Shown: positions 1 to 11,032 of the stretch, piece after piece
How the letters are laid out: every line of letters starts with the position of its first letter
Numbering within the stretch: position 1 is the stretch's first letter
Source: Stictocephala bisonia
Taxonomy: Eukaryota; Arthropoda; Insecta; Hemiptera; Membracidae
Direction of reading: 5' to 3'
Assembly: GCA_035578905.1 (NCBI GenBank)
Contig: JAQJVL010000607.1
Coordinates: 434,001 to 498,000, forward strand
Length of the DNA stretch: 64,000 nt
The notes under the pieces: model-generated
Database searches by the model: none
The model's input: the letters and a program-made list of their open reading frames with translations, nothing else
Told to the model about the DNA's origin: nothing
Translations under genes and position numbers: made by a program

Positions 1-949
1 TATATATATAGTAAATGAATAAATATTGCGTTGAATATATAAACCATGATTATTGGATAATACTTGGGAAGAATAAACTATGGCAACTAGGGCCATTTGA
101 ATTTTTGGCTTATCTCTTGGAAGTAGTTGTAAAATAATGTAACTAAAATCATATGGTAAATTGATTAGGTTGTCATAGTTAGTAAGGTTGATATATTATT
201 GTTTGATTGTCAATTTTGATTGGAAATAATTGTTTGATTATTCTTGAGTATAGCTTGTTATCGAATGTATAATTTCTACTTGTTAGTGTAGACGTTTTGC
301 ACATATAATACTTATTTAGTTGATTCGTAATGTGACGTTTATGTAATTATTTAGAGGATTGTGATTTAATAGTATAGGAGTTTGCTGTTGCTTGTTGTAA
401 CTAATATTCTTGAAATTATTGATTCACCGGGCTGTATATTGAAGCCAATGTTAATAGTAATTTGATTGAAGATTTATAACGTATCATTTGTATTGTCTAG
501 TATTGAATGAGAAGGGTATATTGAAGGAGGTGTATAGTGTAAAATAGGATAAGATAATTGTAATATTTTGGAAGGGATTGTCAAGATGATATACTGTAAT
601 AATAAATTTGTGTTGTACTTTTACTAGTGTCAATAGTTATTCTAGGTCCTGGTTTCCTACACTAGCTAAGCGAGTCATTAAGGTTAAATTTATTTCTCAT
701 TACTTATGTAACAGTCAATTGTGATTTAACATTTTTATACACTGAGTTTTGGAGGAAGTAAGAGGTTTACTTGGTGGAGAGAGATTTACAAGTTATTACA
801 AATCAATGTATGAAGAGTTGTTATTTGAGTGCTATGTTTAATTTATAGGGAATTTAATACTTTTTCAATTGGTATTACTTTTCGTGTCATGAATAAAATT
901 GGTTTGGTTTTTCCTTCAAACTAACAGTAACAAGTTGTGTAATTTTTAA
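1..949. other. AT-rich noncoding DNA
   Basis: No open frame or splice-flanked exon can be supported. The segment begins in a short TA microsatellite and is otherwise unique-looking AT-rich sequence. An 18-bp perfect palindrome (GTAATTTTTAAAAATTAC) lies at its right edge near 940-957, next to the transposon end that follows. Confidence 0.5.
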
Positions 950-1078
950 AAATTACAAAATGCGCCATTACAGCCAAACAGTTCAAATCGGACTATGGTT
1001 TACACTAACTTTTTCGTTCCTTTTTGTCAGTGGAACCTGCTGGTGAAGTTAATATAGTTAGTAGTGACTCACCCTGTA
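950..1078 (-). mobile_element. Solo end of a DNA transposon (putative)
   Basis: Read on the minus strand from 1078, the segment begins TACAGGGTGAGTCAC. This type of start is common at mariner/Tc1-type element ends, and similar CAGGGTG starts occur at 7957 and 44762 in this window. No matching opposite end and no transposase were found, so it is at best a remnant. The family assignment is inference. Confidence 0.25.
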
Positions 1079-1230
1079 TATATAAAGATAACACTTAGCA
1101 ATATTTTAAATATTTAATAATCAAAATCGATTACGATATTAAAAGATCCAAAGATGATATTTAGAGATCAAAATCGATTTTGACTATTAAATATTAAAAA
1201 GATTACCAAGTGTTATCTTTATAAATATAT
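1077..1230. repeat. Hairpin MITE-like inverted repeat
   Basis: Two arms of about 60 bp, roughly 1077-1135 and 1168-1230, are imperfect reverse complements. Both include AAAGATAACACTT, TATTTAAT and CAAAATCGATT, and about 30 bp lie between them. The whole has the size and form of a short foldback or MITE. It abuts the transposon end at 1078 and may be part of the same insertion. No coding capacity. Confidence 0.55.
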
Positions 1231-2067
1231 TTTTTACATAAAGTAAGATGGCGGCAGGAGTAGAATTCCATCATGTTAAAAATGTCCATGCCCTTTCTAT
1301 TTTTCATTCTCTGATTTGTGTGGGCTCAATCTCAATATTGCCTCCCGGAGCAAATCACTCTACTATGCACCCCTCAGCTGCTCTACTTTCTTGTTTGTTT
1401 AGATGAATGGAGAGGGGAAGAAATCTATAATGTGGATGGGCAGTGTGCTCACCTCCACATTCAGTCACAATCTCTTAGTGTTATTTTGCACTAAGTTATG
1501 CCTTTACCAACTTAAATAAAATAAAGTACTAATAACAATAGGAATTTCGTACATGACTCTTCATTCTGTTTCTTTTGATCTTATCTGATCACTAAGAATT
1601 CTTTACATTATATCTGTATTATTTTCTTTCTACTTTCCTCCATTTAGGCAACTGGTAGTAGTGTGTCACATATTATTGTCTCCACACCTTAAAAACATTC
1701 ATTGCCTTTGATTGACACTGATATTTATTGCAATCTGAGAACATTTTGACCAGTTAATAATACTTGACAAATTGCCTCCTAGTGAATATATTTTTGGCAG
1801 AGAAACAATATTATACTTAAGCTTAGTCAAGCTGGTGAACTCTCTTAGAATTAAGTGTATTTAAGGTAACCTTAGAACATAAACATATGCACCTAGTGTT
1901 ACAACTGCAAGCTAGCTCTTCTTTGTTTGGTTTTGTTATGTAGCTCGCTATTGAAATGAGCCCCACTGGTGCTGTGGTATAGTACTGTAACTGAACTGCA
2001 TGGAGGTAAAGTGTTGTGGGGATTGTAGACAAGACTTTGCTCTCATTTCTCTTAATTATTCATTTTT
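1231..2067. other. Noncoding, no recognised feature
   Basis: Mixed-composition DNA without a frame I can support. A 69-codon minus-strand frame at 1823-2032 has no recognisable domain and no splice context. Nothing here matches the repeats described elsewhere in the window. Confidence 0.4.
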
Positions 2068-2760
2068 AAGATGCCGATTGTCAAGATGGGCAAATGAGTG
2101 TAGGATGCACAATTGTAGTCATTGTTGCTAACTAAGATCGACTGTTCCTCAGAAAGAGTATATTAATAGCCCAATAGCCAGGGTAACTAGGGGACCTATA
2201 GCTTTACTGGAATATGAACCATATAGTGATGGTCTGATTTTCCAGCTAACTGACAATCCTGACACTCAGTTCTCTTCCCTACGCAACATCTGAACCTTGA
2301 CTACCATCCAACATGGACACGCCAGACTTCTATAGTAGTGTCCACGTTGATGGCATCCATTGTGCGGACTCCGTGTTTGTATTAAGAGGACTAAGCATAG
2401 AACCCATCGCCTACAATCTCCTCAACACTTTGTCCCCAAGTAGCTGGGTTATAGCACTGTCCCACAAGTGCTGACGGTCTTAATACAGACTCAGCATCTG
2501 CTCATTTGTTGTCATCGGTAGAGGTATTTCTGGAGAAGTCTAGGGTTCTACTGTGGTGCATATGTTGTTCTGATGTTGTTTTAGGGAAAACTGAGTATGA
2601 GGTTTAAGTTAACTGATAATCAGACTTATAATTTGGTTTGGATTTCATGAAAAGCTGTAGGTCCCTTAGTTATCCTGACTATTGGGCTATTAAAAAATGT
2701 TCTTTTATAGGGATCAGATGATCTTAGTTCATAACAAAGACTATACTACCTTATATGTAC
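2068..2760. mobile_element. Palindromic foldback element
   Basis: The left part (about 2068-2400) and right part (about 2465-2760) are imperfect reverse complements over most of their length. Matching blocks include AATAGCCCAATAGCCAGGGT near 2163 against its complement near 2665, and GTATTAAGA/TCTTAATAC near 2375 and 2478. It would fold into one long hairpin with a small loop. No transposase frame is present. A related left-arm copy, without the right arm, lies at 30398-30555, showing that the sequence is dispersed. The class is unknown; foldback or snapback DNA element is an inference from the structure. Confidence 0.6.
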
Positions 2761-3046
2761 TTATCACAGTCATTCAAAATCTACATTAGTTGATACATTG
2801 GTTTCAAATGTTCAACTGTTAAATGATGAGAGTTGTAATTTGTTAACATGTTTAACACATCATGGCTCCTGCTAAACAGGTTTTAGGATAAATGTGACTG
2901 TATTATTACTTTCTTAGTTTGTAATTCAGCATTATATTTTAATATGAAAATATTTGAGTAGTTTGTTTTTAATGTTAGTGAAATTAGTCTTAAAGAATTA
3001 TATTAGAACATAATTAGATAGATTTTTTGTGTATGGAATGGAACAG

Positions 3047-3165
3047 GGTAATGGAGGATCACACTTGTGTATCATTCAAGTCGTGGACTCAGACTTCAGT
3101 GATATTCATACGCAAATGACTCAGTTAGCCAGCCAGTATACTTACTACTGTGCTGTTGGTTATTT
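3047..3165 (+). CDS. Candidate internal exon, unidentified protein
   Basis: An AG acceptor at 3045-3046 opens 39 codons plus two bases up to a consensus GTAAGT donor at 3166. The translation begins GNGGSHLCIIQVVDSDF and ends TYYCAVGY. It has protein-like composition and no stop, but I do not recognise the family. Spliced to the acceptor at 3864 it gives a short tail and a stop. No upstream exon was found in the first 3 kb. It could be a genuine host exon or a chance frame; the splice-site quality and amino-acid composition favour the former. Confidence 0.4.
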
Positions 3166-3864
3166 GTAAGTACCTAGGAACAAATATAGATTCGGACTGA
3201 CTATACCAAGTACAGAAAACTACTGATTTTTTCTAATTGAAACTGTAGAAATAAAAATATTAATAATGTAATACCTATTAACATATTTCTTGATATTTTA
3301 CGTAAAATTTACTTTTCAGCTTCAGGTACATAGAATTGAAGATGGCTTCAATGAAGTTGAAATATATTTTGTACAAAAAATATCAAGAAATATTTTAAAA
3401 TGTGTTATATCATTGATATTTTGATTTATCATAGGATTCAATTTAACTATAAAACTGAAGGCTACCTAGAATACATTTTTGAATGAGTAAATTCTTGAAA
3501 AACAGAATATTTGCCTGAATAAGACTGTCTTGCCGGCTACAAATTCTCATGTTATTTATATAATATTCTGTAGCCATCTGGGGTTAAGTGAAATTAATAT
3601 TCTTAAATTGTCTCAAACATATCGTTTACATTTAGTGTAATGTATAGTATACACATACAAAATGATTGCTCAGTGAGAATGTTGAACATGAAACAAAATA
3701 GTTTTAGTATATTAGTTAAGAATTGAAGGGTTTTTTATTTCAAGGTTTCTAGATTAGCTACATCTATATAAGTGGCATTGTCTTAGATTTACAGTTGTTA
3801 GCATTTTAAACAGTTAAATTTTATTTAAGTATCTAAGTTTTAATTTTTGCTTTGTTTTTTTCAG

Positions 3865-3886
3865 CGTTTTTCGTATTCAGCTGTAA
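3865..3886 (+). CDS. Candidate terminal exon (tail VFRIQL-stop)
   Basis: A strong polypyrimidine tract and CAG end at 3864. The first base completes the phenylalanine codon left split by the donor at 3166, and the frame then reads VFRIQL and TAA at 3884-3886. The phase match is the only support, since the piece is very short. The other frame from the same acceptor stays open for 15 codons, so the true exon may be read differently. Confidence 0.25.
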
Positions 3887-4581
3887 ATAACTGGCGAGGT
3901 GAAGAACTTTAAGATTAGTATTAATTTTCTAGTCAAGTTTGTGATAATATGTAACTAGTATATTTATGATTCAACCCAATTTAATTTTTAAATATTGTAT
4001 ACATTTACGCATTTCATACAACTTGTTATAGCACAAAAAAGTGTGATAACCATTAAACTTTTTCATATGGTCTCTCTAATCATTTATTTAATATTATAAT
4101 ACCAATCCCAATAGTGTATGCTCAAATTTCTTAATATAAGTTTTATTTATATCTTCTGAAAATTGAGACTTTTAGTAAGGATATTGACTTGATGGAATTT
4201 CAGGGTCTTCTGCTCTTAAAATAGAGCCATGGTTAAGAAAAGTCCATTATTAAAGTAGGTACTGTCTGTTTTCATTGTTTTTAGGCCTTTTTATTATAAA
4301 TCACTAATAAGTATGAAAAAAAAACAAATCAGAGAATATATTTTTTTTCAAGAAACATTTAGTTTCTTAAAAAATCAATAAAATAATAGAAATATGAATC
4401 TTACAATTTGTTTTTGTAAAAAAATACCAGAACTGTAATGACTTAAGTAAAATTTTATATTTTAACTCTTAAAACATTCCAGTAATAGATTTTCAATAAT
4501 ATCTAAAATGTGTACAAATTTAAGTTTTTAAGTTAGAATCAGAATAAAAAGTATCTTTGAACATCTTTTATACACATGGTT
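3887..4581. other. AT-rich noncoding DNA
   Basis: No supported frame. It holds several poly(A)/poly(T) stretches and would be 3' untranslated or intergenic sequence if the exon pair upstream is real. Confidence 0.4.
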
Positions 4582-4812
4582 AGGGGTGTGCAACACACCG
4601 AAATACATATTTAATTTGAGAACTAGTCAAATATCGAAGTATCAAGTTGTATCCAGTACCATGATGCATCAGCAATATTGATGTCTCAGAATTATTCTGA
4701 TGCGCCAAAATGATTAATTGGTAGGTAAAAATTGCCTTTTCAATTGATAATATGTATTTGTGCATCTTTTAGAACAGTGGTTTGATGGTTTAAATAACAT
4801 ATTTTACAATAA
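4582..4812. mobile_element. hAT-like MITE copy 1
   Basis: Starts TTAGGGGTGTGCAACAC, resembling hAT ends (TAGRGGTGTGC). Its body is homologous to 57492-57742: both contain CTAGTCAAAT, TGATGCAT, a run ending CTCAGAATT, and a right block AAATAGTTGTAAAAT. Part of it (GCATCTTTTAGAA...TTTGATG) is also shared with the hAT at 32306. There is no transposase and no clear right inverted repeat, so this is probably a 5' fragment or a deleted copy. Confidence 0.5.
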
Positions 4813-5240
4813 AATAGTTGTAAAATTATTACCGTATTAATTGAGTTTGTTTTCTGAATGGAAAAGAATGATATTTACTTACCAAATATTTTTAGAGTAT
4901 GTTGGAATTGCTAACTCTCTTTCATAACTAACTTCATAATGTACATTTGTACGACAAGCATAATGCATATCGAAGCAATTTTTATTTTATTTGTTAATGC
5001 ATTTGAATTGTGGCCACTAAAACAATGTCTTACTACAACCAAGTAAAATCTATGAATATCTGCCTTTTTTTACTGGATCAAGCTTTTTAAGTGTTGTTTG
5101 CGGTATTCATATGTGCTAGACAACCCCTTAAATAAGATTTACATCTTGACCTATACTTGTGTTTGATATTTTTTCGAACTCCTTGTGGACCATCCTCCAT
5201 TGGATGTGAAGAATCATTAACTACCCTAAAAAACTATTTC
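4813..5240. other. Noncoding, no recognised feature
   Basis: AT-rich sequence between the hAT-like copy and the TTAA-flanked element. No frames or repeats that I can support. Confidence 0.4.
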
Positions 5241-5244
5241 TTAA

Positions 5245-6935
5245 TCCTTTGAGTGCCAGATATTTTTACACGTTGACACTAAAGAGTGCCAGAAATTTCT
5301 GCATATGACCACCCAAGATTCCAGAGCAAAAATGTAGTTTTTGCAATGGTTTAGTAAAATTGCCTAGAAACTTTAAATCTTATCAGAAAATAGTAATTCC
5401 TTTTTTATTTGCTCACCAAACAAATTGTCTGTAATACTAAGTTAAAACTTAATGTGTTGTTATTTATCTTTTACATTTATTTTTTATTTGATTTTTTTAA
5501 AATATGAATTTGAACCTTTTTTATGAATTTGAACCTCTGTATTGTGTAATAATATTGATAGAAATGTAACTTTTTATGTATTTCCTGAAAGTAAATTTAG
5601 TTATTAATTTCCCCTGAAAATTGTATAACTCTATGACAAAAATTAAACATGGAAGATATTATGACTAAGTATGAAATACAGAGAAAATCACTCACCAAGT
5701 AATTTGTTCCAAATAAAAAGTTTTTCCCACATAAATATCAACCATATAAAGTTTCACACACTAAGAATCATATAAGAAATTTGTCAAATAAAATACTATT
5801 TACAAGTGAATGTACATTATATGTAGGCTACAAGCTGTGGCTGACAGCATACGTGCTTTGCCAAGCACTCGTACAAAATATTTTTACTGTAGGACTTCAC
5901 TTTTGAGCCATTTCTATAAAGAAACTAAAATACATAGACCTTAAAATACAATTATTCCAAACCACTACTACGAAGATACAACAATTTTTTTTTCTTGGTA
6001 CGTGCATCTAGCTTCAGGTGATGCCGACCACACGGTGTCTCTCAAACACAAGTCTAACCAATCTCCAATAGGTTGGATCAGTGAGAACTCGTCTAATTGT
6101 ACAATCTGGTTGGAGTCTCTTCTTCAGTTCATCTCTAATATCCAAATATTTGGTACAGTGTAAAAGGATGTGTTGCAGGGTTTATTCCACAGCTTGACAT
6201 GCAAGATACAGAGGCGACTCAGTGGTTGAAAACCAAAGAGCTAGGACTGGGTAACTATGTGTCCTGTTCTGGCTCTTGATGCGATGATGACACGGATCTG
6301 GGTAAGTTTTTGTAGAGTTCTGTAGTGTTAAGTTCCTTGAGAAGATCATAGAGATGGCGGCCAGTCGGTTCATCATTCCAACTCTCCACCGACCTATGTT
6401 TTAGAATTTTATGGGATGCTATGCAGCTTGTTTTAGAAGTTAGTTCTTTAGAAGGAACAGGATGCATGTTAGTGACTGCTTTCGCAACCTTGTCAGCTTA
6501 TTCATTTCCATGTAGTCCACAATGACCCAGTAGCCATTGGGAGCAAATGTTTCTGAAGCCATTGGTGAATTACTCTTCATACGACAATGAAGTTTAAACA
6601 AAATAAAGTACTACAGTTACCGCTACAATTACGATCTAGTAGTAGCAACAGCTACGCTACGGTCTTCTAAATTACATTTATCTATCTATGCACTGAACAA
6701 GAGACGATGTGATAATACAAAATTATATATAATATTGAAGATTGTTTAATTTACTTTCAGAAAAATATAGATCTGTATATACGACTAAAATCAATGGCGC
6801 GATAAATTAATTACAAAACAACGATATATCGTTGCACGGTGTTTTTTCCGCAAACATCAGCAAAACAATATTCTTCTTTGGCGTTTTTCAGCAAACATCG
6901 GCAAAACAATTTATCATTGCAGGGCACTCAAAGAG
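5245..6935. mobile_element. Non-autonomous piggyBac-like element
   Basis: It is flanked by TTAA at 5241-5244 and 6936-6939, the target duplication of piggyBac elements. The left end reads TCCTTTGAGTGCC and the right end, on the other strand, CTCTTTGAGTGCC, forming terminal inverted repeats. GAGTGCCAGA recurs inside the left end near 5290, and CAGCAAAACAAT-type repeats occur twice near the right end. No transposase is encoded. A LINE fragment has inserted within it at 5985-6578, so the element itself was about 1.1 kb. Confidence 0.7.
5985..6578 (-). pseudogene. 5'-truncated LINE: RNase H end and 3' tail
   Basis: Frames on the minus strand, broken by shifts, read a degenerate RNase H end of the form HCGLHGNE-stop-ADKVAKA (6467-6540 region). 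This continues into a CxAC/TLQHIL-type C-terminal domain typical of LINEs that carry RNase H (I, Loa or R1-group and relatives). The 3' end is an A-rich tail at about 5985-5995. Flanking ATACAACAA (5976-5984) and ATACGACAA (6579-6587) look like a 9-bp target duplication with one mismatch. It is a dead fragment nested in the piggyBac-like element. Confidence 0.65.
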
Positions 6936-6939
6936 TTAA

Positions 6940-7955
6940 GTCCAGTAGGCATTTACAAAGTTTAACTTTCCCAACTTAGATAAAAAAAGAATACTAAACC
7001 GTCTAGAACAGGACCTTCATTGTAACTTTTGAAATTGCCAACCAGTGTCATTATTTAAAGAGTGAACCTTTTGATGTCATATTTGTGAGTTTATCTTCTG
7101 CTACTTAAGAACTGTTATTTGAGTTACTACTCAACCTGCATAATAAGGGGTAAGAAGAAAATCTTAAATGAGAATTTAAAGAGAAAATCTTACCATCCCC
7201 CTGATATTACAGAAAACTGGTAGTTACCTCAAAAAGTAGATTTATAGGTGCAGTAATGATGGATCAAGTTTTGTTGATTTATCTGTAATCGTATAGAAAT
7301 AATTAAACTGTTCCAGGGCTTATTGCACACTGTATACTATATAAATTGTCTTTATTTGATAACTTCCAATGCTTAGCAAAACATTTTTCTCACTTGGCAA
7401 AGAACCAGTATTCTTCTTATCCAATGGGTGGATAGTATATTGTTGGGCCAAAAAGCACAGTTCCAAGAGGAACGAACTGGAGAGAATACTGTAAAACGTC
7501 ACATATAAATTAAAAGTATTTTAATTTATAAATTATACAAATCAGTTTAGAGTAGTATTATGTTATTACCAGACACCAGAATTGCTTGTGTGCTCTTTCA
7601 TATTCAGTAAGGGTCCTGTCTTATCATTACTTTGTCTTATTTTTTTACTAAGAGCATTGACTATGAAAACAAGAAGATTTATATTGGTCTCATGAAACCA
7701 GTTTTCCTGTTCGGTAAAATTAGTTCATGTTTGGATTTCACAGGTAGTGCCAGCGGTCTCACTCTATCTCTACATCCCTCTCCCTGTGTCTAATAGAACA
7801 TCAAATAATCATACAAAGCGCTTATTTGAAACCAATCACTGTTAGATAGCAGCACAAGTGTGCAAATACAGCAAATTCAATGCTGTGGAAAGTCTGTTTC
7901 TACAGTCAGTTCTAATAGATAATTAAATAATATTAATTTGCATTCACCACTGTAT
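6940..7955. other. Noncoding, no recognised feature
   Basis: No domain-bearing frame on either strand. A 60-codon minus-strand frame at 7320-7502 has no support. The right edge leads into TATACAGGGTGTG at 7955, just before the TIR element. Confidence 0.4.
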
Positions 7956-8492
7956 ACAGGGTGTGTTTTTAAAAAAGTACTTGGTAATTATGCACTTTCT
8001 TGCCACCAAACAAATTTGGAACATTTTGCTTGAAATGGGTCTAGAATTGGCTGTAGTTTCACGAGATATGCTTTTTATCCTGCGGAAATAACGTATTTTA
8101 CCGAAAAATTGGAAAAAACCAATGTCACAACTTTTAGTATTTTTGTCATATTTCCGTTAATTTAAATGGTATTTTAATCATCTTTTTTATTTTGATGTGT
8201 TTTTTTGCGCTGAATACAAATTTGAAAACTATTTTGATTTATTACAAATATTTCTCGAGAAATAACGGAAAAACTACTGTCGCGGCGGATCGCGATTAGC
8301 GGCCATTACGCGATCATTATATACAACAACTATTAATCACAAAAACCGAATTCACCTATATTCCCGCCGGAGTGACGGCCGGCAGGCCGTCACGGAGGCC
8401 AAACGCCCGAATTTAACGCAAATTACGCATTTTTGTTGAGAAAATAGACAATTAGGATAAGTTAGGTTATGTTTGGTTACTTACTCTTACTC

Positions 8493-9371
8493 TTACTCCC
8501 ATGGCCATCGATGCCCAAGAAGGGATTTGGCCTCACCAACAAGCTCTCTCCATCTTTCTCTGTTTTCTGCCTCCTCCATTGTGGTTCCAAGTACTGCGGT
8601 CTCTGTCTTAACCCCATCCCACCATCTTCTTTTTGGTCTACCTAGAGGTCTTCTTCCCACTGGTCTTCCCAATCCAGCTTCCTTCAGTAGCGTCCCTTGT
8701 TCTCTACGCCATACATGGCCTGCCCATCTCAATCTCCTTGATCTTGCGGTTGCTATTATGTCACAGTCATTGTACTGCTGTCTTATCTCTTGGTTATGCT
8801 TCCGCCTCCATTCTCCATTTTCCAATGTTGGACCAAATATTTTCCTTAGTACGCGATTTTCAAACACAATGAGTTTGTTCTCTTCTTTTTTATTTAATAT
8901 CCAGGTTTCTGCACCATAAAAAGTACTGGCCTTATTATCGTTTGATATATTCGTATTTTTGTTCGGTATGACAGTAAATTTGACGACAAGATGTTATTGC
9001 AAGCATACATGCATCTGTTGGCTAGGTTTATTCTGTTTACAATTTCTAATTCCTCACTATTCTTATTGGATATTAGTACTCCCAGATATTTAAACTGCTC
9101 CACCTCTTCAAAGCTATGTCCTTCTATATTTATTTCCGTAAGCGGGTGGCCACCTCTTTCAAAGTGCATGTACTTTGTTTTTTTATCATTTATTCTTAGA
9201 TCCATGCATCCTGTCTCTTGAATGAAAATTTTGGTTAGTTCTTCAAGGTCTTCTTTTGTTTCAGTTAAAATAGTTACATCGTCGGCAAATGCTAATATAT
9301 TAATTTTACATCCTACTGTTACACCTAAGTTTTTATGTCTAATTTTTTGAAGGGCATCTTCTAGAGCTATG
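8493..9371 (-). pseudogene. RTE reverse transcriptase, C-terminal half (minus copy)
   Basis: The frame from 9371 down contains NILAFADDVTIL, the catalytic FADD motif of reverse transcriptase. After a frameshift near 8870-8895 it continues as an RTE-type C-terminal tail: NGEWRRKHNQEIRQQY, RRLRWAGHVWRREQG, GRRPLGRPKRRWWD, ending HRWPWE. The WAGH(V)xR and GRRPxGRPxxRW motifs are characteristic of RTE/BovB-like proteins. The upstream half lies at 11033-11920 on the other side of the nested insert. Not translatable as it stands. Confidence 0.8.
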
Positions 9372-11016
9372 GAGAGAATATTTTTGTGAGCTGTTAAATG
9401 TAGAAGGAGTGGACATCGCACCAGACGAGGATAACGAAGATATATACTATCATGTACAGCCAAAAGTAGAAACACCAACCAGAGAAGAAGTCGAAGCAGC
9501 AGTTAAAGCTTTAAAAAACAATAGAGCCCCTGGTAGGGATGAAATACCTGCAGAGATTCTAAAGAAGGGAGGAGATATAGTTATAGACAAGCTATGGGAA
9601 TTAATAAAAATAATATGGGAAAGAGAAGAAATACCAAATGATTGGAGAGAAGCAATAGTTGTTCCCATACACAAGAAAGGAGAGAAAGAAGAGTGTAGTA
9701 ATTTTAGAGGCATCTCACTCCTTAGCATACCTTATAAAGTTTTATCTAAGATAGTATTAAGTCGTATTGAAGAGTATACATGCGAATTAATCCTAGAGCA
9801 TCAGGCAGGTTTTATGAAAGGCAGGTCAACAACGAATCAAATATTTATTCTTAAAGAAATTATATCGAAGTACTGGGAGTTTAATAAAGAATTTTTTGTA
9901 ATATTTATTGATCTCCAAAAAGAATATGATAGTTTAAATAGAGAGAGACTGTGGAAAAAGATGGACAAGTTTGGGATTCCAATAAAGCTGATAAATCTTG
10001 CTAGAACATGTATGATTGACTCCACAGGCTCAGTACGAGTAAATGGAAGAGTTTCGGAACCCTTCAGAATCAATGCAGGTGTAAGACAGGGTGATGGACT
10101 CTCCCCAATCCTCTTCAACCTAGCGATAGAAGAAGCTCTCCAAAAGGTAGCAAAAATGGATGGAGGAATAACAATTGGCTCCAAAATTAATGTACTGGCA
10201 TTCGCAGACGATGTAGTAATTTTTGCAGAAAATTTAGAAGACGTACGGCTGCTAACAAAATTATTCATGGAAGAAACAGAACAATTAGGTCTAAAAGTAA
10301 ATGATGAAAAAACCAAATATATGCAATTTGCCAGAAACCCAATTAACATAAATCAAGACACTCTCCAAGTAGAAGGCCATGAATTTGAAAAGGTAGATTC
10401 TTTTAAATATTTAGGCGTTGTAATATCTAGAGAAAACAAAGATGAAATAGAAATACAAAATAGGCTAAATCTTGCAAACAGATGTTTTTACGCATGCAAC
10501 AAACTAATGTCTTCAAAATTACTGTCACAAACAACCAAAATTCGAATATATAAAACAATCATCAGTCCAGTATTGCTCTATGGAGCTGAAACATGGAAAA
10601 TCAATAAAAAAGAAGAAAGGAAACTAATTGTCTTTGAAAATAAGATCCTCAGAAAAATTTATGGGCCAATTTTTGAAGAAGGAGAGTGGAGAAGGAGACA
10701 CAACAGGGAGTTGAGAGAACTTTACAGGGACCCGGATGTAGTTTGTGAATTTAAATGCAGAAGGATTAGATGGGCTGGACATGTTTTAAGAAGAGAGGAG
10801 AATCATAATTTGAAACAAGTTATAATGAGGAATCCCGAAGGAAGAAGACCGAGAGGAAGACCACGGCAAAAGTGGTGGAAACTAGTGAAGGGAGACCTGG
10901 AGCGATTGGGAGTGACTGAGGAAGACGCGGAGGATAGAGACAGATGGAGGGACTTTGTTGGTGCGGCCAAATATCTTCTTAGATATGTGTGGCCATGGGA
11001 GTAAGAGTAAGTAAGT
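9372..11016 (+). mobile_element. RTE-type LINE, plus copy nested in the minus copy
   Basis: A 16-bp direct repeat (ATCTTCTAGAGCTATG) lies at about 9356-9371 and again at 11017-11032, bounding a 1.64-kb insert. The insert is 5'-truncated, begins inside the coding frame and ends with a (GTAAGA)n-like tail of about a dozen bases right after the stop codon. This 3' structure matches the minus copy, so both come from related RTE families, though their proteins are clearly different subfamilies. Confidence 0.85.
9409..11004 (+). CDS. RTE reverse transcriptase (5'-truncated ORF, 531 codons)
   Basis: An open frame of 531 codons without stop. Order of motifs: AVKALKNNRAPGRDEIPAEI (residues ~28-47), KGRSTTNQIFILKEI (~138-152), FVIFIDLQKEYDSLN (motif A, ~160-175), GVRQGDGLSPILFNLAIEEA (motif B, ~225), NVLAFADDVVIFAE (catalytic FADD, ~262), VSPVLLYGAET-type thumb (~383), GEWRRRHNRELREL, RRIRWAGHVLRREE (~455) and GRRPRGRPRQKWW (~475), ending YVWPWE. 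The APE endonuclease normally N-terminal in RTE proteins is missing, so the ATG at 9409 is only the first one in the truncated frame. The intact frame suggests a recent insertion, but the copy cannot be autonomous. Confidence 0.85.
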   Translation: MDIAPDEDNEDIYYHVQPKVETPTREEVEAAVKALKNNRAPGRDEIPAEILKKGGDIVIDKLWELIKIIWEREEIPNDWREAIVVPIHKKGEKEECSNFRGISLLSIPYKVLSKIVLSRIEEYTCELILEHQAGFMKGRSTTNQIFILKEIISKYWEFNKEFFVIFIDLQKEYDSLNRERLWKKMDKFGIPIKLINLARTCMIDSTGSVRVNGRVSEPFRINAGVRQGDGLSPILFNLAIEEALQKVAKMDGGITIGSKINVLAFADDVVIFAENLEDVRLLTKLFMEETEQLGLKVNDEKTKYMQFARNPININQDTLQVEGHEFEKVDSFKYLGVVISRENKDEIEIQNRLNLANRCFYACNKLMSSKLLSQTTKIRIYKTIISPVLLYGAETWKINKKEERKLIVFENKILRKIYGPIFEEGEWRRRHNRELRELYRDPDVVCEFKCRRIRWAGHVLRREENHNLKQVIMRNPEGRRPRGRPRQKWWKLVKGDLERLGVTEEDAEDRDRWRDFVGAAKYLLRYVWPWE

Positions 11017-11032
11017 ATCTTCTAGAGCTATG

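Noticed and set aside
8473..9221. Plus-strand frames of 148, 79 and 76 codons
   Set aside because: Antisense shadows of the minus-strand RTE reverse transcriptase.
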